From positions 6,328 to 70,327 of the forward strand of contig JADKDN010000013.1 of assembly GCA_016718345.1 (NCBI GenBank): a stretch of 64,000 bases of DNA, in the 5' to 3' direction. Made by a program: the position numbers and the translations under genes. Origin of the DNA: Flavobacterium sp. GTDB taxonomy: Bacteria; Bacteroidota; Bacteroidia; Flavobacteriales; Flavobacteriaceae. Of this stretch, positions 54,916 through 64,000 are shown in pieces; positions within the stretch are counted from its first letter, which is position 1; each line of letters opens with the position of its first letter. The notes beneath the pieces were generated by a model, which had not been told where the DNA came from, made no database searches, and worked only from the letters and a program-made list of their open reading frames with translations.

Positions 54916-56805
54916 TTATTTTTTCCCAACCGCTACAGGATAACTATTGTTGTTTTTATTCACATCAGCTAGTAATCCGCTTTCGTCAATGGTGATTTTT
55001 TTAATATCCGTTTTTGGTTTGTTTATGGAAAAAGTGAAGGTAGGATGAGCCCAAGCCCAATCGTTCAAAACCGTTCTGTGAATCTCGGGATTTGGATTTT
55101 CTTTAGTAAAACTCATCATTCGTAAGGGTATGTAAAAGCTTTCTTTGGTTCCGTCGGTATATTCTATTGAAAGGTCAATAGGCATGGGCATTCTGCCAAT
55201 TCGCTCTAAGGTAATTGCTGTTGTTGTTCCGTTTTCTAATACATCCTTAATACCGTAATCGATGGTGTTTGTAGTTTGCGTCCAATCGGTTAAATACCAA
55301 TCTAAATTGGCTCCAGAAACGCGTTCGGCAGTGCGTTTGATATCATTTGGTGTTGGATGCTTGAATTTGAAATCGGCATAATATTTTTTTAAGGTTTTCA
55401 AAAGGTTTTCTTTCCCGATGAGGTAACCCAATTGTGACAAAAAGATATCGCCTTTGCTGTAGGACGTAATGCTGTATACTTGGTTCACATCATAGCGGTC
55501 TGAATGGGTGCTTTGTGGCTGTTCTTTGCCGGACTTTACCATATAAAAATAGCCGTTATAGGATCCTTCATGAGGGTTTTCAACCTTTTTTTCGGCAATT
55601 TCGTTCATACCTAAATCTTCGAGATAGGAAGTAAATCCTTCGTCCATCCAGCCGTGTTTGCTTTCATTGGAAGCCAACACATGTTGAAACCAAGAATGTG
55701 CCATTTCGTGGGCGATAACTCCTATCAAGCCATCAAAAGTGCCTTCGCCTAAAATCAAGGTACACATCGCATATTCCATTCCGCCATCGCCACCTTGAAT
55801 TACAGAATATTGGTCGTAGGGATATTTACCAACGGTTTGATTGTAAAATTGCATCAATTGGGCCGTTAACGGTTCTGCTTTTTTCCAGTTATCAATGATT
55901 TTTGGATTGTTTTTGTATAGAAAATGAAGTGTTGTTCCAAAATTGGTTTTGACAACATCGTGCAAATAGTTTTTATCGGCAGCCCAAGTAAAATCGTGCA
56001 CATTTGGAGCGATGAAATGCCAGGTTAGGTTTTTGGTTTTCTTTGGATAAGTCACTGTAACACCAGCGTCTTGATAGCCGTGACCGATTTCGTTAGGGTT
56101 TTGTAAGTAGCCGCTTCCGCCTAAAACATACTCCTTGTCGATGGTAATTTTTACATCAAAATTGCCCCAAACGCCGTGAAATTCTCTAGCTATGTAGGGA
56201 TCGGCATGCCAACCTTCAAAATCGAATTCGGCTATTTTTGGATACCATTGGGCCATGGAAAATTCTACTCCTTCGGCATTATTTCGGCCAGAACGACGTA
56301 TTTGAACCGGAACTTGCCCATCAAAATCTAGGGTCAACAGGGTTGATTTTCCAGGTAAAATGGGTTGAGGTAAGTTGACTTCTAGAATGGTTCCCACTTC
56401 CTTTATTACTGCTACTATGCCGTCTTGTTTGAAGTTAGAGATTTTTAGATAGCCAATTTCATCGGGTTTTAGTTTTGCAATTCTACTTTCTTTACTCTCT
56501 TTTCCTTCCGCATTTTTAGTTTTGATTGTCATTCGAGCATCAGGATCGATAATACTTTGAAGACGCGCGTCCATCTCGCTTCCCGGTTGGAAAGCATTGT
56601 TGTACAAATGATAAAAAACGCGCTTTAGAGTATCTGGAGAATTATTGGTGTAGACCAATTCCTGAGTTCCTTTGTATTGGTATTTTTTAGCATCCATCAC
56701 GACATCCATTTTATAATCGACATGTTGTTGCCAATAGGATGTGTTTTGAGCCAAAGAGATAGCAAAACTTATGAATGCGATTAAAGAGAAAAAGATTTTT
56801 TTCAT
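54916..56805 (-). CDS. M1-family metallopeptidase
   Basis: The 629-residue product (ATG at 56805, MKKIFFSLIAFISFAISLAQ) has a signal peptide cleaved after SLAQ. An N-terminal beta-saddle domain precedes the gluzincin catalytic domain, with the exopeptidase motif GGDGGMEYAMCTLIL and the zinc site VIAHEMAHSWFQH, 18 residues before the third ligand in GWMDEGFTSYLEDLG. A C-terminal beta domain ends DESGLLADVNKNNNSYPVAV. It is a periplasmic or exported aminopeptidase-like enzyme. A 90-base copy of its 3' end lies at 54416-54505. Confidence 0.92.
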   Translation of the reverse strand: MKKIFFSLIAFISFAISLAQNTSYWQQHVDYKMDVVMDAKKYQYKGTQELVYTNNSPDTLKRVFYHLYNNAFQPGSEMDARLQSIIDPDARMTIKTKNAEGKESKESRIAKLKPDEIGYLKISNFKQDGIVAVIKEVGTILEVNLPQPILPGKSTLLTLDFDGQVPVQIRRSGRNNAEGVEFSMAQWYPKIAEFDFEGWHADPYIAREFHGVWGNFDVKITIDKEYVLGGSGYLQNPNEIGHGYQDAGVTVTYPKKTKNLTWHFIAPNVHDFTWAADKNYLHDVVKTNFGTTLHFLYKNNPKIIDNWKKAEPLTAQLMQFYNQTVGKYPYDQYSVIQGGDGGMEYAMCTLILGEGTFDGLIGVIAHEMAHSWFQHVLASNESKHGWMDEGFTSYLEDLGMNEIAEKKVENPHEGSYNGYFYMVKSGKEQPQSTHSDRYDVNQVYSITSYSKGDIFLSQLGYLIGKENLLKTLKKYYADFKFKHPTPNDIKRTAERVSGANLDWYLTDWTQTTNTIDYGIKDVLENGTTTAITLERIGRMPMPIDLSIEYTDGTKESFYIPLRMMSFTKENPNPEIHRTVLNDWAWAHPTFTFSINKPKTDIKKITIDESGLLADVNKNNNSYPVAVGKK

Positions 56806-56871
56806 AACTAAAAGATAAAAAAAATGGAAGAATCGAAATCCTTCCATTCAAAATTTTAAGTTGAATTATTT

Positions 56872-58304
56872 TTATGACTCATTTTTTCGGCCATTAGGCA
56901 AAGCGTTATAGGCATTGACCATTTTTCCTGATTTTGAAGCAGTAGTAAAAGGTCGTTTTTCTTGATTTTCTCCTAAAACCACCGTCAGACTTGTTGGCGT
57001 TCCTGAATCCATAAGGATTTTTTTTAACTTGTTTAGCCGTTAAAGTTGGATAGTAGGAACGAATTAAAGCGGCTACTCCAGCAACATTTGGAGAAGCCAT
57101 TGATGTTCCTTGTTCGTATCTGTAGTTGTTATTAGGAACAGTAGCATAGATTTCCATACCTGGAGAAAATACATCAACATTAAAACTACCATAATTTGAA
57201 AAATCAGCAACTAGCCCAGAGCCATAGGTGGTGCTTAGCGCTCCTACGGTAATCATGTTACTGGCAAATTCGGTTTTGTTGTCATCAGAATCATTTGGAT
57301 AGTTTCTGTTTTGTGCTAAATCAATATCAAGACCGTCGTTTCCTGCAGCATGAACGATTAAAACGTCTTTACTTTCCGCATATTTTATGGCATCGTACAC
57401 CCATTGTTTGTGTGGAGAAAAACTTTTTCCAAAACTTCCATTAATTACTTTGGCACCATTGTCAACTGCATAGCGAATACCTAAAGCAATATCTTTGTCG
57501 TATTCGTCACCATTTGGAACAGCACGAACAGTTAAAATTTCAGCATTGTTTGTGATTCCGTCGCCTCCTAAATTATTGTTGCGAATTTGAGCAATGATTC
57601 CCGCTACGTGAGTTCCGTGAAGTGCTTTTTCTTTGTCGGGTCCATAAACAACATTATTCCCATAATTTTTAGAATTAATGTCTTCAGGGTTGTCTCCCAC
57701 TACTTTTCTTCCGTCAAATTCTACATTTAAGTTGTAATTCAACATGTCGTACACTTGCTCTTTGAAGTCATTTAATTCAGGCATGAATTCAGGTCCAGTT
57801 TGACCAATAATACTTGACATTACTTTTTTACTTTTTATTAAAGCAGGATCAGTGGTTGTTATAGCATTTATTTCTTCAATAGTGTAGTTTTCTTTTTTCA
57901 AATAGTCACTTATTGATTTATGACAATTAAAAATGAAATCAACTTGTTGTTTTTTGCCTTTATAGTCTTCAATTTTTTTATCAAGTTCTGCTTTAGCCTC
58001 TTTGTCCTTTTAAGTCTTGATGGTCAATATCAACTCCCGAATCTACAACTCCTACTATTACTTTTACCCCTTTTTTATTTTTTAATAGTTCAGCATAAGC
58101 CTTGTCAACACTCATTCCAGGAATGGTATCTTTTAGTAAATCCAAATGACTCCAACGCATTAAATCAGCTTCTTTTATGGGACTGATTTTCAAAGGAATT
58201 TTGTCAATATTGGCTGCATTGGTAGAAATCATTTTTGAGGTACCACAACCAGTGATAAGCAAAAAGGCAAAAGCACTCAAAGAAAAAGTGTGTACTATTT
58301 TCAT
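56872..58304 (-). CDS. subtilisin-like (S8) serine peptidase lipoprotein (frame broken)
   Basis: The joined product of about 478 residues starts with a lipobox signal peptide (SAFAFLLITGCGTSK). The catalytic triad is visible: aspartate in VIVGVVDSGVDIDHQDLKG, histidine in LHGTHVAGIIAQI, and serine in GTSMASPNVAGVAAL. A break near 57965 separates the N-terminal piece. Another near 57020 shifts the end, where the corrected text reads KILMDSGTPTSLTVVLGENQ and ends NALPNGRKNES at 56872. It is predicted to be attached to the outer membrane and to act outside the cytoplasm. Confidence 0.9.
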
Positions 58305-58374
58305 GTAAAAGGGATTAAAGTTAAAATTTTGGCCTAAATTATATCATTTTGTTATATTTTTCTAAAAGTTAACG

Positions 58375-59235
58375 CTATTTTAAGATTTCATCCGATTGGA
58401 ATATTTCTTTTAAGCGAACTCCTTTTTCGGTTTTTTCCACGGTTATAATTTCGTTGTGCGCATCATGTTCTAAGAATAAATAATAATTTTTTTCAGCGGC
58501 AGCATTTAAAAATTTAGATTTTTCAGGCATGGTTAGTAAAGGTCTTGTATCATATCCCATGACGTATGGCAAAGGAATATGTCCCACGGTTGGCAATAAA
58601 TCAGCCATAAAACAAATGGTTTTGTCTTGATACTGAATGTGAGGAATCATCATTTTTTCGGTATGACCGTCAACAAAAAAGATTCCGAAATCCAATTCTG
58701 ATTTTGAAGAAAATCAGTTTCAGGTTTTTTGATAAAATGAAGTTGTCCGCTTTCTTGTATTGGCAGAATGTTTTCTGGTAGAAACGAAGCTTTTTCTCTA
58801 GCGTTGGGTATAGTTGCCCATTCCCAATGATTTTCGTTGGTCCAAAATTTGGCATTTTTAAAAGCCACTTCATAACCTGTTTTATCTTCGTTCCATTGTA
58901 CACTTCCACCACAATGGTCAAAATGGAGATGTGTCATGAAAACATCGGTAATATCATCTCGGTGAAATCCAAATTTCGCCAAGGATTTATCCATAGAATG
59001 TGTTCCCCCAAAGCGAATAGTAGCCAAAAAATTTATCCGATTGTTTGTTTCCCATTCCTGTATCAATCAAGATTAAACGGTTTCCGTCTTCAATGAGAAG
59101 GCATCTTGCAGCTAGTTCAATTAAATTATTTTCATCGGCAGGATTGGTTTTGTTCCAAATGGTTTTAGGAACCACACCAAACATGGCGCCACCATCGAGT
59201 TTGAAATTTCCTGTTTCTATTGGGTATAGTTTCAT
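58375..59235 (-). CDS. MBL-fold metallo-hydrolase (frame broken)
   Basis: The joined product of about 286 residues is a metallo-beta-lactamase-fold hydrolase: LIEDGNRLILIDTGMGNKQS, the metal motif FMTHLHFDHCGGSVQW (HxHxDH), IPHIQYQDKTICFMADLLPT (aspartate ligand), and the terminal EHDAHNEIITVEK with the last histidine. Breaks near 59050 and 58690 are single-base. There is no signal peptide, so it is cytoplasmic. The substrate is unknown; lactonase- or glyoxalase-like activity is possible. Confidence 0.85.
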
Positions 59236-59394
59236 TGAGATTATTTTACATGGATAAAATAAAAATCCATAATTGACTTACAAACTTGCAATTTAAGCAA
59301 ATCTATTTTCTTTTCATTTAGCAGCATAAACTTTTTCTATCTTGCTATTAGTTATAAAAATGTTACGAAGTGTGGCAAAAAGCATTAATTGTAA

Positions 59395-59402
59395 TATCTT
59401 TG
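59395..59402 (+). promoter_or_regulatory. -7 promoter element of the suf operon
   Basis: TATCTTTG is an exact TAnnTTTG match, 32 and 53 bases before the two possible sufA starts. No Fur- or IscR-like operator is evident. Confidence 0.5.
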
Positions 59403-59455
59403 CTGTTAATTTAGACAAAATCAAAATAAGCTAAATGAAGAAAAACGAAGAAATC

Positions 59456-59785
59456 ATGATTAAAGTTTCTGATACAGCAAGCAAAAAAATCATAGAAATG
59501 ATGAAGGATGACGGCTATGATGCGACTAAAGATTATGTTCGAGTGGGCGTAAAGAGTGGCGGATGTTCTGGCTTGTCCTATGAATTAAAGTTCGATAAAG
59601 AACTCCATGAAAATGATAAGTTATTTGAGGATAATCAGGTAAAAATAGCCGTAGAAAAAAAATCTTTTTTATATCTAGCGGGAACTATATTAGAATTTTC
59701 TGGCGGATTGAACGGAAAAGGATTTGTGTTTAATAATCCTAATGCGAGTAGAACTTGTGGATGTGGAGAGAGTTTTTCTCTTTAA
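59456..59785 (+). CDS. sufA: A-type iron-sulfur carrier (SufA/HesB family)
   Basis: From ATG 59456 (MIKVSDTASKKIIEMMKDDG) the product has 109 residues; an upstream in-frame ATG at 59435 adds seven. The three cysteine ligands are in GVKSGGCSGLSYEL and RTCGCGESF. A-type carriers take Fe-S clusters from the SufBCD scaffold and pass them to target proteins. It is first in the suf operon, 10 bases before sufB. Confidence 0.9.
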   Translation: MIKVSDTASKKIIEMMKDDGYDATKDYVRVGVKSGGCSGLSYELKFDKELHENDKLFEDNQVKIAVEKKSFLYLAGTILEFSGGLNGKGFVFNNPNASRTCGCGESFSL

Positions 59786-59795
59786 ATAAAATACT

Positions 59796-61245
59796 ATGGC
59801 AAAATATACAGAAGACGATTTAAAAGTCGAACTGGAAAATAAAGAATACGAGTACGGTTTTTATACGAATATCGAATCAGAAACCTTTCCTGTAGGTTTA
59901 AATGAAGATATAGTTCGCGCTATTTCTCAAAAAAAAGAAGAACCACAATGGATGACCGATTGGCGGATTGAATCTTTTCGTGCATGGAAAGAAATGGTCG
60001 AGCCGAATTGGGCCAATGTCCACTATGAAAAACCAGATTTCCAAGCCATTTCCTATTATTCTGCTCCAAAAAAAGTCGACCCTAATAAAACATTAGATGA
60101 TGTGGATCCAGAGCTTTTGGAGATGTACAAAAAACTAGGAATTTCTGTGGACGAACAAAAGAAAATGAATAACGTCGCTATGGACATCGTTGTTGATTCC
60201 GTTTCGGTAGCTACAACATTCAAAAAAAACATTAGCAGAAAAAGGGATTATTTTCATGAGTATTTCGGAAGCGATTCGGGAATATCCTGATTTGGTAAGG
60301 AAATATTTAGGAACTGTTGTGCCGCAAAAAGATAATTTTTATGCAGCGCTAAATTCAGCTGTTTTCTCTGACGGTTCTTTTTGTTATATTCCAAAAGGAG
60401 TTCGTTGCCCCATGGAATTATCTACCTATTTCCGTATCAATCAAGCAGGTACAGGTCAATTCGAAAGAACACTTCTAATTGCTGATGAAGGAAGTTATGT
60501 TTCCTATCTTGAAGGATGTACGGCGCCAAGTCGTGATGAAAATCAATTGCACGCTGCAGTTGTAGAATTAATCGCTTTGGATGATGCTGAAATTAAATAT
60601 TCAACAGTACAGAATTGGTATCCAGGTAATAAAGAAGGAAAAGGGGGGGTATATAATTTTGTAACCAAGAGAGGTTTGTGCGAAAAGAACGCAAAAATTT
60701 CCTGGACACAAGTGGAAACGGGTTCTGCCATAACTTGGAAATATCCTTCGGTAGTTTTAAAAGGCGACCATTCGGTTGGTGAATTTTATTCGATTGCTGT
60801 AACCAATAATCATCAGCAAGCCGATACAGGAACAAAGATGATTCATTTAGGTAAAAATACGAAGTCAACCATAATTTCTAAAGGGATTTCGGCAGGAAAA
60901 TCCAACAACAGTTATCGAGGTTTGGTACAAGTTAGTGCTAGAGCGGAAAATGCTAGAAATTTTTCCCAATGTGATTCGCTACTTATGGGCAATAATTGTG
61001 GCGCACATACTTTTCCATACATAGAAAGTAAAAACCCTACAGCAAAAATTGAGCACGAAGCAACAACTAGTAAAATTGGTGAAGACCAAGTTTTCTATTG
61101 CAATCAAAGAGGAATTCCAACTGAAAAAGCGATTGCATTAATTGTAAATGGTTTCAGTAAAGACGTGTTGAATAAATTGCCAATGGAATTTGCAGTAGAA
61201 GCTCAGAAATTATTAGAAATTTCGTTAGAAGGAAGTGTGGGATAA
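59796..61245 (+). CDS. sufB: Fe-S cluster assembly protein SufB (one-base frame break)
   Basis: SufB is the scaffold subunit on which the SufBC2D complex builds Fe-S clusters. The joined product of about 482 residues is full length. An extra A in the run near 60225 breaks the frame; removing it gives FKKTLAEKGIIFMSISEAIR. Conserved text includes FRINQAGTGQFERTLLIADE, SYLEGCTAPSRDENQLHAAV (cysteine site) and the C-terminal FYCNQRGIPTEKAIALIVNG. The gene ends 4 bases before a heptad inverted-repeat arm that opens the inserted unit. Confidence 0.95.
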
Positions 61246-61249
61246 ATTT

Positions 61250-61280
61250 GTTTGAAGTTTAAGGTTCAAAGTTTAAAGTT
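61250..61280. repeat. left heptad inverted-repeat arm of the four-helix-bundle unit
   Basis: A 31-base arm built of 7-base units TTTGAAG, TTTAAGG, TTCAAAG, TTTAAAG. It matches the reverse complement of 61726-61756 at 26 of 31 positions. A partial copy (CCAAACCTTAAAC) lies at 61302-61314. Confidence 0.85.
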
Positions 61281-61337
61281 ATGTTGCAAAAGCATACAAC
61301 TCCAAACCTTAAACAAAAGAAACTTGAAACTAAAATA

Positions 61338-61727
61338 ATGGCAACAATAAAGCGATTTGAAGATATAGAAATTTGGCAAGAAGCCAGAAAACTTTCAAAA
61401 GAAATAATAAAGATTTCTAAAGATTCTGATTTAAAAAGTGATTTTAGATTAAAGGATCAAATTAAAGCTTCTTCAGGTTCTGTTATGGATAATATTGCCG
61501 AAGGATTTGAGAGAAATGGTAATTTGGAATTTAGGCAATTTTTATCAATTGCTAAAGGTTCATCTGGAGAAACTAGATCGCAATTATACAGAGTTTTTGA
61601 TAACGAATATATAGATGAAGAAAAATTGAAATCTTTAGTTTACGAATACGAAAATTTAAGTGGTAAAATCAACAATTTTATAACTTATTTAAACAATAAC
61701 GATTACAAAGGAACAAAGTTCAAATAA
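61338..61727 (+). CDS. four-helix-bundle protein (23S rRNA intervening-sequence family)
   Basis: From ATG 61338 the 129-residue product starts MATIKRFEDIEIWQEARKLS, the hallmark of the TIGR02436 four-helix-bundle family. It continues through RLKDQIKASSGSVMDNIAEG and FERNGNLEFRQFLSIAKGSS to SQLYRVFDNEYIDEEKL. The family was named from genes inside 23S rRNA intervening sequences, and relatives include the Avd protein of diversity-generating retroelements. No reverse transcriptase is present here. It is inserted between sufB and sufC, enclosed by 31-bp heptad inverted repeats, with its stop codon reaching into the right arm. Confidence 0.9.
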   Translation: MATIKRFEDIEIWQEARKLSKEIIKISKDSDLKSDFRLKDQIKASSGSVMDNIAEGFERNGNLEFRQFLSIAKGSSGETRSQLYRVFDNEYIDEEKLKSLVYEYENLSGKINNFITYLNNNDYKGTKFK

Positions 61728-61756
61728 CTTTAAACCTTAAACTTTAAACCTTAAAC
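61726..61756. repeat. right heptad inverted-repeat arm of the four-helix-bundle unit
   Basis: A 31-base arm (AACTTTAAACCTTAAACTTT and 11 more), imperfectly complementary to 61250-61280. It ends 2 bases before the sufC ATG and includes the last two bases of the four-helix-bundle stop. Confidence 0.85.
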
Positions 61757-61758
61757 AA

Positions 61759-62517
61759 ATGCTTAAGATTAAAAATTTACACGCTTCAGTAGAAGACAAA
61801 GAAATATTAAAAGGCATCAACCTTGAAGTAAAAGCAGGAGAAGTTCATGCAATTATGGGACCGAATGGTTCTGGAAAAAGCACCTTATCAGCTGTAATAG
61901 CTGGAAATGAAAATTATGAAGTTACTGAAGGTTCTGTCGAATTGGAAGGTGAGGATTTATCCGATTTAGCACCTGAAGAAAGGGCGCACAAAGGTGTTTT
62001 TCTTTCGTTTCAATATCCTGTAGAAATACCAGGAGTTTCCGTTACCAATTTTATGAAAACTGCCATCAATGAAGGTCGTAAAGCTAATGGTAAAGAAGAA
62101 ATGCCCGCTAATGAAATGCTGAAATTGATTCTTGAAAAATCAGAATTGTTAGAAATCGACCGTAAATTTTTATCGCGTTCTCTGAATGAGGGTTTTTCTG
62201 GTGGTGAAAAGAAACGTAATGAAATTTTTCAAATGGCCATGCTAGAACCAAAACTAGCTATTCTTGACGAAACCGATTCTGGATTAGACATTGATGCTTT
62301 GCGAATCGTTGCTAATGGCGTGAACAAATTGAAAAGCAAAGACAATGCAGTGATTGTAATTACGCATTATCAAAGACTTTTAGACTATATAGTTCCTGAT
62401 TTTGTTCATGTTTTGTACAATGGGAAAATTGTAAAATCTGGCGGAAAAGAACTAGCCTACGAACTAGAAGAAAAAGGATACGACTGGATTAACAAAAGGG
62501 GTTTTTGGAAACAATAA
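61759..62517 (+). CDS. sufC: Fe-S cluster assembly ATPase SufC
   Basis: SufC is the ABC-type ATPase of the SufBC2D complex. The 252-residue product has Walker A IMGPNGSGKSTLSAVI (residue 33), the signature SGGEKKRNEIFQMAML, and Walker B KLAILDETDSGLDIDALRIV, the SufC-specific form. No membrane segment is present; it works in the cytoplasm. The start codon lies 2 bases after the inserted repeat arm, so its translation-initiation region now lies in the repeat. Confidence 0.97.
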   Translation: MLKIKNLHASVEDKEILKGINLEVKAGEVHAIMGPNGSGKSTLSAVIAGNENYEVTEGSVELEGEDLSDLAPEERAHKGVFLSFQYPVEIPGVSVTNFMKTAINEGRKANGKEEMPANEMLKLILEKSELLEIDRKFLSRSLNEGFSGGEKKRNEIFQMAMLEPKLAILDETDSGLDIDALRIVANGVNKLKSKDNAVIVITHYQRLLDYIVPDFVHVLYNGKIVKSGGKELAYELEEKGYDWINKRGFWKQ

Positions 62518-62522
62518 CTAAA

Positions 62523-63838
62523 ATGAGTTGAAAGAAAAATTAGTATCGTCATTTATGGCTTTTGAGGAACGAATCGACGTGCAATCCGATTTGCATGACG
62601 TTCGTGTTAAAGCCATTAAAAATTTCGAAAACAAAGGCTTCCCTACCAAAAAAGAAGAAGCTTGGAAATATACTTCGCTAAATGCTATTTTAAAAAATGA
62701 TTTTTCGGTATTTCCAAAACAGGAAAACGCAATTGAATTTAAGGAAGTTAAGAAATATTTCCTTCACGAAATTGACACCTATAAGGTCGTTTTCATCGAT
62801 GGAGTTTTCAGTTCGTTTTTGTCCTCAACCACTCACGACGGAATTGATGTTTGTTTGATGTCATCGGCATTAAATAAGCCAAAATACAAAATGGTTATTG
62901 ATAATTATTTCAATCAAATAGCCAGTAAAGACGAGAGTTTGACTTCGTTGAATACGGCTTTTGCCAATGAAGGAGCCTACATCAATATTCCAAAAAGTAA
63001 AGTAGCCGATAAGCCTATTGAAATTATGTATTTTTCGACAGGAAAAGAAGCCGCTTTACTAGTGCAACCAAGGAATTTAATCATCGTGGGCGAAAATTCA
63101 CACGTACAAATTATTGAAAGACATCAAAGTTTGAACGAAAATGCTGTTTTGACCAATTCGGTTACTGAAATTTTTGCTCAAAAACGCGCGATTGTTGATT
63201 ATTACAAAATTCAAAATGACAACCTTGACGCTAATTTAATTGACAATACCTACGTTTCTCAAAAAATGGAAAGTACGGTTTCTGTAAATACCTTTTCTTT
63301 TGGTGGAAATTTGACCAGAAACAACCTGAACTTTTACCATTTTGGCGAAAGAATCGTAAGTCATTTAAACGGAATTACCATCATTGGCGATAATCAACAC
63401 GTGGATCACTATACTTTGGTTCGACACGAACAACCTAATTGCGAGAGCCATCAAGATTATAAAGGTATTTTTACTGATCGTTCTACAGGAGTTTTTAATG
63501 GGAAGATTTTTGTCGAAAAAGAAGCTCAAAAACCAATGCTTTTTCAGAAAAGCAATAACATTTTATTGAGTGACAAAGCTACTATTAATGCCAAGCCACA
63601 GTTGGAAATTTTTGCCGATGACGTAAAATGTTCACACGGTTGCACTATTGGTCAGCTTGATGAAAGCGCGATGTTTTACATGCAACAACGCGGTATTCCT
63701 AAGAAAGAAGCCAAAGCTTTGTTGATGTATGCGTTTTCTAACGATGTGATTGAAAGCATTAAAATCCCAGAATTAAAAAAACGAATTACCAGGATTATTG
63801 CCGATAAATTGGGAGTAAGTTTAGGGTTTGATTTGTAG
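62523..63838 (+). CDS. sufD: Fe-S cluster assembly protein SufD (frame break at the start)
   Basis: SufD forms the SufB-SufD heterodimer in the scaffold complex. The open frame begins at a TTG (62528). An ATG at 62523 reads MS and then stops unless one T is restored, giving MSLKEKLVSSFMAFEERIDV, the natural start. The product of about 438 residues includes KYTSLNAILKNDFSVFPKQE, a beta-helix core, VHHYTLVRHEQPNCESHQDY-like text (HVDHYTLVRHEQPNCESHQD), and the C-terminal MFYMQQRGIPKKEAKALLMY. It is last in the operon. Confidence 0.95.
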
Positions 63839-63845
63839 GTTTTAC

Positions 63846-63880
63846 CACAAAGTCACAAAGAAATCACAAAGAGCACAAAG
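63846..63880. repeat. CACAAAG repeat cluster after sufD
   Basis: Four copies of CACAAAG start at 63846, 63854, 63865 and 63874. The last forms part of the terminator stem. Confidence 0.7.
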
Positions 63881-63900
63881 TTTCAAATTTTGTGCTCTTT
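63868..63900. terminator. terminator of the suf operon
   Basis: AAAGAGCACAAA pairs with TTTGTGCTCTTT around a 9-base loop, followed by TCTATTT. The A-rich left side would let it act in both directions between sufD and the convergent gene. Confidence 0.8.
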
Positions 63901-63901
63901 T

Positions 63902-64000
63902 CTATTTATTGATAGAGGATACAACCCCTCTCAACAACTCATTAAAATCAAATTCCTCACTCAATCCCATTCGCACAATTATCAAATCATGACTTGGGAA
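63902..64000 (-). CDS. 3' end of a serine-hydrolase-like protein (cut by window edge)
   Basis: The minus-strand frame from the window edge reads FPSHDLIIVRMGLSEEFDFN and ends LLRGVVSSINK at 63902. The text PSHDLIIVRMG is typical of the end of beta-lactamase-family serine hydrolases (class C/DD-peptidase fold), where the strand IVRMG precedes the last helix. The catalytic part lies outside the window, so the assignment is tentative. Confidence 0.5.
   Translation of the reverse strand, partial: FPSHDLIIVRMGLSEEFDFNELLRGVVSSINK

Noticed and set aside
61338..61727. A diversity-generating retroelement accessory protein (Avd).
   Set aside because: No reverse transcriptase, template repeat or variable-repeat target gene lies in the region; the neighbours are suf genes.

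Overview
The window is a stretch of a Bacteroidota chromosome, most likely Flavobacterium or a close relative. Base composition is strongly AT-rich. No Shine-Dalgarno sequences are visible, and several starts are preceded by the Bacteroidota -7 element TAnnTTTG. The gene content is flavobacterial: T9SS sorting domains, DUF4175, DUF4837, GH3-family and GIN-domain proteins, and split suf genes. Roughly 25 genes, including indispensable ones (gltX, pgk, holB, ybeY, sufB, tex), are broken by single-base indels that restore perfectly when one base is added or removed, often in A or T runs. I read these as sequence errors and annotate each as one gene spanning its pieces.

Layout. 1-6.8 kb: mostly minus-strand housekeeping genes (GH3-like, M23 peptidase, tex, rpiB) plus tatA. 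6.8-9.1 kb: an AT-rich, gene-free stretch that is a weak oriC candidate, followed by gene remnants (a DUF2007-like tail and a decayed NHL-repeat T9SS protein). 9.2-12.9 kb: rnr, a GIN-domain protein and a LysE exporter. 13-14.9 kb: a very AT-rich island of membrane proteins including a CPBP protease. 14.9-18 kb: tRNA-Cys with two tandem 3'-end fragments, folB and glnS. 18.3-22.6 kb: a YtxH/holin-like stress operon, an SPFH protein, a beta-barrel protein and gltX. 22.7-32.6 kb: DUF4175, ybeY and mnmG, with a parS site on either side of mnmG, then a methyltransferase, an OmpH-like lipoprotein and a PIF1-like helicase.

32.7-37.3 kb: IS982 copy 1, a lipoprotein, an XRE regulator, an MNT/HEPN toxin-antitoxin pair, DoxX and holB. 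37.5-46.1 kb: pgk, a LysM lytic transglycosylase, DUF4837, a GNAT acetyltransferase, an OmpA protein, an S41 protease, a GIY-YIG gene enclosed by a 33-bp perfect inverted repeat, and rnpA. 46.5-52.2 kb: remains of a surface-sugar locus (fdtA-like, rfbA, a small EmrE-like transporter, GT2, ATP-grasp, methyltransferase), with a rearrangement junction at its left end and IS982 copy 2 at its right end. 52.2-54.9 kb: accessory genes, an ATGCAT operator-like array, and a second MNT module whose HEPN partner is cut off and fused to a duplicated tail of the next gene. 54.9-59.2 kb: M1 and S8 peptidases and an MBL-fold hydrolase. 59.4-63.8 kb: sufA-sufB-(four-helix-bundle gene)-sufC-sufD. The window ends in a serine-hydrolase-like gene.

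The most unusual theme is a pair of unrelated small genes (GIY-YIG nuclease and four-helix-bundle protein) that share one architecture: about 0.4-0.5 kb, enclosed by inverted repeats, stop codon inside a repeat arm, no transposase, and lone repeat copies elsewhere in the window (inside gltX, and as an empty palindrome between folB and glnS).
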